A stretch of DNA of 23,821 bases from UBA1737 sp964474685. Its GTDB lineage: Bacteria; Bacillota_I; Bacilli_A; ML615J-28; CAG-313. The position numbers and the translations under genes are program-made. Positions 7,827 through 14,828 of this stretch are shown here, piece by piece. The DNA lies in assembly GCA_964474685.1 (NCBI GenBank), contig CAYYTE010000014.1, positions 1 through 23,821 on the forward strand. The letters run 5' to 3'. The notes below the pieces were generated by a model that was given only the letters and a program-made list of their open reading frames with translations, was not told where the DNA came from and did no database searches. Numbering within the stretch: position 1 is the stretch's first letter; each line of letters begins with the position of its first letter.

Positions 7827-8541
7827 TTAAGCCTTTTCCTCCCATCGTATTATGTCTTTAGTTCTATAGCATCTCCTCTTTATTGATAAATCTGTGAATG
7901 ACGTGGTAATCTATCTAATATAGCATTAGCTAGTACGTTATCACCAAAAATTTCTCCCCACTCATTAAAATGTTTATTAGTTGTAATGATAGTTGTCAAT
8001 TTTCACATCTTTTGTTATTAACTGAAAGAAAAGATTTGAAGCATTTTTATCAAGGGGCAGGTATCCTAATTCATCTAAAATCTAAACACTATAAGAGGTA
8101 TAACATTTTATTTTTTTATCAAGTCTATTTTCTAAATAGGCTTTTTTTAATTGTATCATTTAAATCCTGACTACTTATAAAGTAAGTGCTAATCCGATTT
8201 ATTGCGCTTTCCATACCGATTGATGGTGCAATGTGTCATTCCCACTCTAGGTGTTGCTACAAAAATAATATTCTCGTGGTTGTCTATAAATTTTAGGTAT
8301 TTTAAATCCATTATTTCATTATTGTTTATCGAAGGTTGAAATTTAAAGTCAAAATCTTGAAATGTCTTTTGATATGGAAAAATCTCTACTTTAGGTCTTC
8401 CTTTTTTGGCAACCATCAGCTTCAAAGTGCTTATTTCGTGTGTGTCAATTAATAACACTCTCTCTAGAAAATTCGCTAAAGTTCGGATAAAGTTCTTTGC
8501 AGTGATAAATAACATAGTTTTGAAATTTTATTAGTTTCCAT
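7827..8541 (-). pseudogene. istB: Decayed IS21-family helper ATPase (istB)
   Basis: The longest intact piece (8189-8515) reads FPYQKTFQDFDFKFQPSIN, then FVATPRVGMTH, a corrupted form of the IstB Walker A GTPGVGKTH with the lysine changed to Met. Homology continues downstream through several frames and stops: a piece ending near LDKNASNLFFQLIT (about 8010-8060), then NEWGEIFGDNVLANAILDRL and PRHSQ (about 7890-7980), then a final YRTKDII segment ending at TAA 7827-7829. The start may be ATG 8541 (METNKISKL). IstB normally remodels target DNA for the IstA transposase in cut-and-paste movement. At least four frameshifts or stops show real decay. No istA is recognisable upstream (higher coordinates), so the element cannot move by itself. 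Confidence 0.85.
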
Positions 8542-9107
8542 AATTAAATCCACTGGGAATAGTATATCAAAAAAGATAAGAAAATTAGTAAAGATAAATT
8601 GGTAAATTTTGCTCTATCTTTTTTGTGTAACTTTATTATATTCTTAACTTTTAATTTTGATTTCTCTAAATATAATCTTTTTTCATTTAAAATTTCGTGA
8701 AGAGTAGGTATGGCATTTATTTATATTGGAATTATATAGAATAAACATTTGATTGCAACTAAATTACGAATTAATTTACCAATCTCATTTTATAAAAAAA
8801 AGTAATGGGTTTCATTTATTTTTAATTTTTTTTTGTTATAATTAACTTTTATAAATAATCTTGAGTTTTTCTGAGTTTGCAAGATTGGTCTAGACATTTG
8901 TAATTAAACATTGTTTTATGAGACATTTTTCCCAAAACAGATCTTATTTTCTTTTAAATTCACAATAAATCTATTTAATTTACTTTATTAAGTTAGCATA
9001 AAAGTTTTCAATAAAGTTAGAAAATAATCTTTAATATATCTATATTTATAAGTAAATTTATTTATTTCATTATTTTTTCCTAGTCTTAAATTACCGATAA
9101 TTTTTCA
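8542..9107. other. Very AT-rich stretch without a recognisable gene
   Basis: No convincing coding region. AAAGATA (8590-8596) and TATCTTT (8615-8621), followed by TTTTG, could form a weak terminator. On the minus strand around 8865-8935 a short open piece contains YKCLDQSCKLRKTQDY, whose cysteine spacing looks protein-like and may be a fragment of a decayed gene; I cannot name it. The rest is simple A/T-rich sequence. Confidence 0.4.
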
Positions 9108-9135
9108 TTGAATTGTGGTAATGCATTACTATAAA
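9108..9135 (+). promoter_or_regulatory. Putative promoter of the first leader region
   Basis: TTGAAT (9108-9113) and TATAAA (9130-9135), spacing 16. It lies about 95 bases before the conserved 20-base block, and the bases after the -10 (ATGAAAA) resemble those after the promoter of the second copy near 13820. Confidence 0.45.
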
Positions 9136-9209
9136 TGAAAAGCTATGTAATTTTATAGTAAAATGACAAGTAGAAAAGTTTAACATTAATACTTTTAAAA
9201 ATATTACTT

Positions 9210-9279
9210 TTGTTAATTGTTCTTCAGATGAAAGGAGGTGGTGCGTCATGATGGTGTAGAAGCGAGGTAAAATTAACAA
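9210..9279 (+). promoter_or_regulatory. Leader element, copy 1: strong SD and mini-ORF between complementary arms
   Basis: TTGTTAATT (9210-9218) is complementary to AATTAACAA (9271-9279). Between them sits AAAGGAGGTGGTGCGTCATG, of which the first ten bases match the 16S anti-SD completely, and the ATG (9248-9250) opens ATG-ATG-GTG-TAG, a three-codon frame. The stem would place the ribosome site and mini-ORF in its loop. The same block recurs at 13867. The secreted-metalloprotease gene starts 258 bases after the element. Function unknown; could be a regulatory leader or the remnant of a small peptide gene. Confidence 0.5.
9231..9250 (+). repeat. 20-base direct repeat, copy 1
   Basis: Identical over all 20 bases to 13867-13886, in the same orientation and in the same position relative to a downstream secreted-protein gene. 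Similarity beyond the block is patchy. Confidence 0.9.
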
Positions 9280-9369
9280 TAATTAAATATCATTTGAATA
9301 ATCAGTTTGTCTTTTTATTTTGAACAGATTGATTAAATTATTTAATTAAACAAGAATTTTTGAAGGACT

Positions 9370-9459
9370 ATGTTATTCATAATTCTTAGTTTTTGTTTAA
9401 TTCTTGTTAAAAAAGGAAGGGCTCTACTTCCTAAAAAATTTAAGAAAGGGATTGTATGA
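9370..9459 (+). CDS. Possible 29-residue peptide with hydrophobic start and basic tail
   Basis: Begins MLFIILSFCLILVKKGR and ends KKFKKGIV: a short hydrophobic run followed by lysines, as in small membrane peptides. GAAGGA precedes the ATG by only two bases, which is too close for efficient initiation. Complementary arms AACAAGAATT (9349-9358) and AATTCTTGTT (9399-9408) enclose the start. The related position in the second leader (ATG 14054) codes only for six residues, so the peptide is not conserved between copies. Probably not a real gene. Confidence 0.18.
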   Translation: MLFIILSFCLILVKKGRALLPKKFKKGIV

Positions 9460-9537
9460 TGTTATAGAGTGGATAAGGTTACATTATACAAATTATAATA
9501 TAGATCCATAAAAGTGGGTTTATTTATAAAGGAGATT

Positions 9538-9681
9538 ATGGGAATTAAAAAAATTATTTCATTTATGTTTATAATATTTATTTTATCACTGTTTTTTTGC
9601 AATATTACAGTTGGAAGAGTTCTATCATATGATAGTTTCCAAAATGATACTCAATCAACTTCAGAGAAAATGGAGATTTAA
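9538..9681 (+). pseudogene. Signal-peptide segment of the metalloprotease gene, cut off by an in-frame TAA
   Basis: ATG 9538 follows AAAGGAG at a good distance and encodes a typical export signal: MGIKK, then about 16 hydrophobic residues ending FFCNITVG. The frame runs 47 codons to TAA (9679-9681), directly followed by ATG 9682 in the same frame. The downstream protein has no signal of its own, so this is best read as the N-terminus of that protein separated by a nonsense change. GGAG (9672-9675), six bases before ATG 9682, could allow restart, but the product would then lack a signal peptide. Confidence 0.65.
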
Positions 9682-11757
9682 ATGCTGCTTCCAGAGCAAG
9701 AAATTTTAAAAGGCGATTCTTTTTGTGCGGATATATTTGCAAATAATGAACTTGATTTAGCAACATATTCTATTATCGAGGATGGATTAAGTCTTCAGAA
9801 AGATATCAATTTTAATGAAAATGCCTTAAAATTAAATCTGATTCATGATATTGGTGATACTCAGTGTTATTTTAAAATTACTCTATATTTTACTGATAAT
9901 ATATCAGTGACATTACAAATATTTGGAAAAGTTTATGATGATTGTTTGTACTTGAGTCAGTATTCATATGAAGAAGCAACAATGAGTTATATTCAGTATT
10001 TGAAACAATATGATGTTTTAAAATTCAATGAGTATAATTCAAACATTATGCCCTTGAATGATTCACTTAAACCGGATAATTATACCAAGGTAAATCAATA
10101 CTCTTCAGAATTAGCAAATACATATGTTGAGGGAACATTTAGATGGGTTGATGATAAAAACGCACCTCACCCTTTGCAATATAACTTAGTGCAATTATGG
10201 GACAAAGAGCCTATAGGCGAGAGGCTAATTATGGAGTCTTACACGGATGAAAATGGATTTTTTCGTTTTAGTTTTAAAAACGAAGACGACTGTCTTTCTT
10301 TTGAAAATGGAGGTTATGATGTATTCGTTCGTTTAGTACCTGCAGGTCGTGATGTGAGAGTTTTACGTGGAAATTCAACGGAATACTATGAAGATCTAGG
10401 CTATTATCAAAATATATCTACAGGAACAACTCATTGTGTATCTAGCGATTATCCTATGAAAGATATAAATAATCATGATATTTTATTCAATCAAGCTCTT
10501 CAAGTAAATCAATCTTTAATAATACAATCAATGTTCTTTGAGGAAATCAGCGGAAATGATGCGAAAGACCTAACATGCTTTTACCCTCATTCAGAAAAAA
10601 AGAATGGGTGTTTTTATAGAAATTCTAATGATTCAATTTATATAACTGGTCCTAATCAGTCTTTATATCAAAGCATTCAGCCGTACTCTTCGTGGGATGT
10701 TTTAATGCATGAGTATAGCCACCATATGTGTTACGAATTAGGCTTAGTAAACTCGCCTGGTGGAGGCCATTTTGTCAATACTTCAATGGGAGAACATTAT
10801 AAATTACATTTTACTCAACCAAATCAAAAATGTTTTGTGAACTGTGCGTTACAAAATAATCCAAACAGTTTTTCAGAAACTGAGTGTAAAATTAAGGGAT
10901 TATCTCTAGCGTGGAGTGAAGGATTAGCAACTTTCTTAGGGCAAATTGGACAAGAATATTATAGTTCTCTTTTGAATGGTATTGATTTTATAAATGACTT
11001 TACATATACTTCATATAATGGATGCCATAGTAATTTAGAAACTTTTACTGGTAAAACTGAAGATTGTGAAAATACGGTTCAGTCTATTCTATACGATTTA
11101 TATGATTCTAATATATCGTCCTTGGATAATGAATCACTTGCTATTGATTTTAATTCTTTAATGAATTTAATTATTTCTAGTCATGCAACTACTTTCTATG
11201 ACTTTTATAATTATTTTAGGAATAATTATACTCATTTTAAAGCTTATTCTTCTTTAATCGGAAGCTTGCTGGAGTTAAATGGACTTATTTGCTCCAAACC
11301 CCTCACAAATAAAGTGAAATTTGACAGTCCAACATTTTCTTGGATTTTTCATGATAATGCAATTCTTTTTAAAAATAAAGAGTTTTCCCTTAATTTTTAT
11401 GATCAAAATTTTGATTTGATTGACTGCTCTAAAACCACTCAATTTTGTAATATAAAAGTCAATGATAGTCTTTGGACAAAGGTTTTAAACAGCGGCGAGC
11501 ATTTTTTTGTTTCTGTCACAATGATTGAAAAAACTGATTATTCAACTAAGTATGAAAGTGAATGGACTCGTTATTGTATTGAACAGCCGAAAGCATTAAG
11601 ATTTAATGATGAACCTAAAATATCAATAGCGGAGGGAGAATACCATTGGTTTTCTTTTGTTAGCCCTCAAGCAAACACTTTTCATTTTGAGTCATTTGGT
11701 GATACAGATACTTATGGGGAGTTGTTCTCTTTTTCTTTCTTCTGGAAACACTATTGA
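9682..11757 (+). CDS. Secreted zinc metalloprotease, main ORF of an interrupted gene
   Basis: Predicted gluzincin-like metallopeptidase. Residues from ATG 9682: an N-terminal Ig-like part (about 1-140), a beta-sandwich of transthyretin/CNA-B type (about 145-225, EGTFRWVDD...DENGFFRFSF...YDVFVRLVPAG), a peptidase domain with the zinc motif HEYSH (H343, E344, H347) and a likely third ligand E413 in AWSEGLATF, then a beta-rich region and the start of a PPC-like domain (EGEYHWFSFVSPQANTFHFESFGDTDTYGEL). The frame ends prematurely at TGA 11755 after a frameshift in a pyrimidine tract (11724-11742); the rest of the PPC-like domain continues in the next frame. The signal peptide is upstream (9538). 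Substrate unknown; no close neighbour hints at it. As read, a pseudogene or phase-switched gene. Confidence 0.75.
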   Translation: MLLPEQEILKGDSFCADIFANNELDLATYSIIEDGLSLQKDINFNENALKLNLIHDIGDTQCYFKITLYFTDNISVTLQIFGKVYDDCLYLSQYSYEEATMSYIQYLKQYDVLKFNEYNSNIMPLNDSLKPDNYTKVNQYSSELANTYVEGTFRWVDDKNAPHPLQYNLVQLWDKEPIGERLIMESYTDENGFFRFSFKNEDDCLSFENGGYDVFVRLVPAGRDVRVLRGNSTEYYEDLGYYQNISTGTTHCVSSDYPMKDINNHDILFNQALQVNQSLIIQSMFFEEISGNDAKDLTCFYPHSEKKNGCFYRNSNDSIYITGPNQSLYQSIQPYSSWDVLMHEYSHHMCYELGLVNSPGGGHFVNTSMGEHYKLHFTQPNQKCFVNCALQNNPNSFSETECKIKGLSLAWSEGLATFLGQIGQEYYSSLLNGIDFINDFTYTSYNGCHSNLETFTGKTEDCENTVQSILYDLYDSNISSLDNESLAIDFNSLMNLIISSHATTFYDFYNYFRNNYTHFKAYSSLIGSLLELNGLICSKPLTNKVKFDSPTFSWIFHDNAILFKNKEFSLNFYDQNFDLIDCSKTTQFCNIKVNDSLWTKVLNSGEHFFVSVTMIEKTDYSTKYESEWTRYCIEQPKALRFNDEPKISIAEGEYHWFSFVSPQANTFHFESFGDTDTYGELFSFSFFWKHY

Positions 11758-12121
11758 TGGACGCTTTATCAATGGTGTAAACGATGATTCTTCATCTCTA
11801 AATCATAATTTCAAATTATCGGTATCATTATTAAAAGGACAAAAAATATTCCTAAGAGTGCGTGGAAAAGAGAAATCTACTGTCGGTAATTTTACACTAA
11901 GGATTAGTGTAGATTCTCATATTCATGAATATTCTTATAATTATGAAAAAAATAATGATATGAAACATTGTTCGCATTGTTTTTGTGGTGCTTTTGTAAC
12001 AGAATTTCATAGTTTTGAAACTGTCGGCTTAAATCAATCTTGCACAAAATGTAGATTTGTTTCTTCTGGCTTTGTTGTTATAAATGCGTTACCTTTATCA
12101 ATGAGAAGGAAGAGTAACTAA
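11731..12121 (+). pseudogene. C-terminal part of the metalloprotease after the frameshift
   Basis: In frame 2 the PPC-like domain resumes with LSSGNTIDGRF, NHNFKLSVSLLKGQKIFLRVRGKE and GNFTLRIS, the expected end of such a domain. It is followed by a Cys-rich tail (HEYSYNY, CSHCFCGAF, CTKCRF) resembling small metal-binding or disulfide modules found at the ends of similar surface proteins. The stop is TAA. An open frame exists from 11657, but the part before about 11730 is out of frame with the homology, so the junction is in the T/C tract at 11724-11742. Confidence 0.7.
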
Positions 12122-12168
12122 TTAAGTTTTTAGGTATTTATAGTTGTGTGAAAAAAAGGAGGATAGAA

Positions 12169-13288
12169 ATGCAAGAAAATTCAAAAAAAAGAAGGAACTT
12201 AAAATTATTAGTCATAAGTGCTACCGCAATCGTATTAGTATCCCTTGTTGTCGTTATACTTTTATTGGTATTGCAAAACAAAGAAAAAGACACTCCACCA
12301 GAAGAATATTCGGGTGTTCGAATAACAAATGTAAGTGATTATTGTTATGGATCGAATACTCTTGATACTTCTGACCCTATGTGTTCGACTTTTTTTTTAT
12401 TACTTAATTGAAACAGATAAAAAAAATTACAAGTATAATGAAGAGTTTGAATTAAGATGCAACTTTGGGAAAAGCGCCCCAGATGGAAGTAATTTACTCT
12501 TACCGGGAGATATACATATTGTTATTGAAGCCAAAGGGTTTGAAATTCTTACGGATAAGGAATATATATTTAGTGATTTTGAGAATCCTAAGTATAATAT
12601 AACTGAAAACTCTCTAAAAACTATTTTGCCCATTTCTTGTAAATTCAGATTAAAAGCAAAAGAGTTAACAAATAATGTTGATTCTATTAAAATAAAACTA
12701 ATGTTTAATGAAGTAGATAATTTCGAACAACTTGTGGGTTGTATAAAACCTTATATGAAATTTGATTCCGAGTATCTATATGTATTTGAGATTGCAAATT
12801 TGAATTACTCGAAGGAAATTTTATTAAAAGGCGTTGATGATCAAGATACTTTTGAAGACATAAGCAGCAAACTATTGATACAGGCCTTAGAGGAGCAATA
12901 TGGAAGTGGGTCAATTACAAAAGAAGAATACGTCGATCAAATTATGCAATATTCTTCGGACTATACACCGAGTTATAATTTTGATGGGCCAAATTCAGTA
13001 TGTTATGTTTCTGAAAATTTAAGATTATCATTTAAACTTAATATAAAGTATAAATACTTATACGGTAAATATTATCTCGATACATCTTATTATGATTTAG
13101 AAATTGTCAAAGAACTATTAGGTTTTGCAATGAATCAAAAAGTGATTACAAAAGAGCAATACGATAGTGAATTAATCTATTTGAATGATAAATTGATTGG
13201 TCGAGAAATTAAGGTATTGAACAAAAGACTAATTACGATAAAAGATTTTGATTCTTTGGTCTACAAATCAGTTATTGTAGAGAATTAA
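12169..13288 (+). pseudogene. Membrane-anchored protein of unknown function, frame set by a T9 tract
   Basis: AAGGAGG (12156-12162) fixes the start at ATG 12169. The N-terminus is basic, then one long hydrophobic segment (about 14-38, LKLLVISATAIVLVSLVVVILLLVL) without a lipobox, then an extracellular part. The first frame stops at TGA 12409-12411, soon after nine T residues at 12390-12398. Reading eight T instead joins STFFYYLIETDKKNYKYNEEFELRCNF and runs to TAA 13288, about 372 residues in all. The extracellular part is beta-rich, and two short helical motifs recur: GSITKEEYVDQIMQ and KVITKEQYDSELIYL, resembling SHOCT-type segments. The family is not recognised. It could be inactive, phase-variable, or expressed through transcriptional slippage on the T tract. 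Confidence 0.7.
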
Positions 13289-13300
13289 TTATATATAATA

Positions 13301-13347
13301 GCACGGGTTGCATTCTAGCTTTCTAGAACACAATCCGTGTTTGTTTT
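13301..13347 (+). terminator. Strong Rho-independent terminator
   Basis: An 18-base arm at 13301-13318 pairs with 13323-13340 around the loop CTTT, with a two-base mismatch and one G-T pair, and is followed by TTGTTTT. Confidence 0.85.
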
Positions 13348-13783
13348 ATAATGATAACTGTATTATTTAGAAATAAATGCTTCATACGCTTTCCATCGAG
13401 TAACATTATATTTATGAAAACAAATTCAGTTTCCTAAACATGTTTCATTCTTAGCGTTGTTTATTCCTGCTTTCTCTCGTAAAGGTTTTTTAATCTATCG
13501 TCCCTAAGCTCTGAATAAATAGATTTATTCCATCTTGATTAAAATATCATAGATTTGGTTTTATATTGTAGATCCTTTTATGTTGTTTTCATTGCATTTT
13601 TTTGCGGACTGTTCTATGATGTTTATTGTAGAATCCCCCTTATTTATATTAATTTCAATTTTAAAGGTGATTCCTAATTTTTTTTAAATGATTGGATAAA
13701 ATAATAAAGGTTGAAAATAATAATATATTATGAAAAATATCGCTTTTTCTTTCATCTTCTTTTAAGTTAATATATTACAAATG
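13348..13783. other. Gene-poor stretch, possible decayed minus-strand gene
   Basis: No intact gene. On the minus strand between about 13680 and 13365 there are protein-like pieces broken by stops: an open run with INIIEQSAKKCNENNIKGS, then RLKNLYEKAGINNAKNETC, and HKYNVTRWKAYEAFISK before a stop near 13365. Together they look like a decayed coding region, but I cannot name a family. Confidence 0.3.
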
Positions 13784-13797
13784 TGTAAACGTTTGCT
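13784..13797 (+). promoter_or_regulatory. Operator-like palindrome (cre-like) at the second leader promoter
   Basis: TGTAAACGTTTGCT has a perfect AAACGTTT centre and resembles the binding sites of LacI-family regulators, including the CcpA cre consensus (two mismatches at the right edge). It overlaps the -35 of the promoter, so a bound regulator would be expected to repress. Confidence 0.4.
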
Positions 13798-13820
13798 TTT
13801 TTGTTTTCTTATGGTATACT
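13793..13820 (+). promoter_or_regulatory. Promoter of the second leader region
   Basis: TTGCTT (13793-13798), 16-base spacer, TATACT (13815-13820) preceded by TGG for an extended -10. Confidence 0.65.
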
Positions 13821-13846
13821 ATTAATGAAAAAAATGCATACAAATA

Positions 13847-13923
13847 ATGCTTTTAATTATTTTAATAAAGGAGGTGGTGCGTCATGGTTGTGACTTGCTA
13901 GTGCTTTTTGTTGTAAAAAGCAT
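13847..13923 (+). promoter_or_regulatory. Leader element, copy 2: strong SD and mini-ORF with competing stems
   Basis: ATGCTTTT (13847-13854) can pair with AAAAGCAT (13916-13923), enclosing the conserved 20-base block and an ATG (13884) that opens the frame M-V-V-T-C-stop (13884-13901). A local hairpin TGCTTTTT (13902-13909) with AAAAAGCA (13915-13922) starts one base after the stop codon and uses the same 3' arm, so the two pairings exclude each other. A ribosome stopped at 13899-13901 would cover the 5' arm of the local hairpin. The layout resembles translated-leader control; there is no long T run after the hairpin, so simple transcription termination is uncertain. Confidence 0.5.
13867..13886 (+). 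repeat. 20-base direct repeat, copy 2
   Basis: Identical to 9231-9250. A second patch of similarity lies between the block and the gene in each copy: AATTTTTGAAGGAC at about 9355 and AATTTTTGAAAGGA at about 14034, each followed by CTATGT or similar. Confidence 0.9.
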
Positions 13924-14096
13924 CAAATTGTTTTATATAAAAAAAGAGCATATAAATTATCATTAATTTCAATTTATTGCCTCTATTTTTTATGTTTTTT
14001 TACTTAATAATATAATGTTCTACTATTTAACGAAATTTTTGAAAGGATAGTCTATGTGGTTATTGAAAACATAAACCATTATAGAAATAAAATAAA

Positions 14097-14828
14097 ATGA
14101 GAAAAATAATTTTACTGTTTTTTTGTGTGTCTGTACGTTTCATGGGAATACCTGTTTTATAATTGAAGCAGAGGGAAGCACTATACAGCCTATTTCTCAG
14201 GAGTTACGAAAAAAATTAATAATAAGGAACCCGATAACACAAACTTATTTAAACAAGATAATAATATAATTTCTATCAGAGGCAATTTCAAATGGCAATG
14301 TAAGCCCGAAGATAAAAAAAATTATCCCTTAAATAATGTTTGTTTTACAATTGTACCTATTAATTCTAATGATAAAAATATTATTCTATCTACCTTTTAT
14401 AGGAATATTAATGGTGACTTTAGTACTATATTAAATTATAATGACTGTTTTGATGACAATACTAATAATTCATTTTTAGAGTATGGTTTTGATGTTAGGG
14501 AAAGCGGTGTTGCAGCAGGAACAGAAGTCTTAATAAATAATAAAGAGGTCATCCAATAACCACTAAAGAAATCAATTATTGTTTATCTATTACAAAAGGT
14601 TATTCAAGATTATTATGCCTGGGAGATGATGCTCCATCAAACGTATTGCAAGATTTCAATTGGATTTCTAGTGATGATTCGATTGTATCTATTAGTTCTT
14701 TTGGAACCATTATTGGAAAAAAAGAATCATTAAGTGTGGTTCAAATCACTGGACAATATAAATATAATTCTAATTTAAAGTTCTATTTAGCGTTATTTGC
14801 AATTAAAATGGAAAGGATAATTTTATGA
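14097..14828 (+). pseudogene. Decayed paralogue of the metalloprotease N-terminus joined to an Ig-like domain
   Basis: The sequence uses three successive frames. A signal peptide begins MRKIILLF, then shifts at a T7 run (14118-14124) into CFIIEAEGSTIQPISQELRKK. It shifts again at an A7 run (14209-14215) into INNKEPDNTNLF and RGNFKWQCKPEDKK, continuing to YGFDVRESGVAAGTEVLI. That middle part aligns with EGTFRWVDDKN...YDVFVRLVPAGRDVRVL of the protein at 9682. A third shift near 14545-14556 leads into ITTKEINYCLSITKGYSRL and DFNWISSDDSIVSISSFGTIIGKK, a Big_2-type Ig repeat. No peptidase domain is present. The final TGA overlaps the ATG of the next gene (ATGA, 14825-14828). Restoring three single-base changes would give one protein of roughly 240 residues. 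Confidence 0.7.

Noticed and set aside
8542..9107. Replication origin or DnaA-box cluster in the AT-rich stretch
   Set aside because: No repeated DnaA-type boxes and no replication genes nearby; base composition alone is not evidence.
8542..9200. istA remnant upstream of the istB fossil
   Set aside because: No DDE-transposase motif could be recognised in any minus-strand frame.
11657..11730. Separate gene starting at 11657
   Set aside because: The first 25 codons are out of frame with the PPC-like homology; only the part after the frameshift is real.
12335..12390. Independent start at GTG 12335 for the second half of the unknown membrane protein
   Set aside because: No ribosome site, and the sequence upstream in the other frame continues naturally into it after removing one T.
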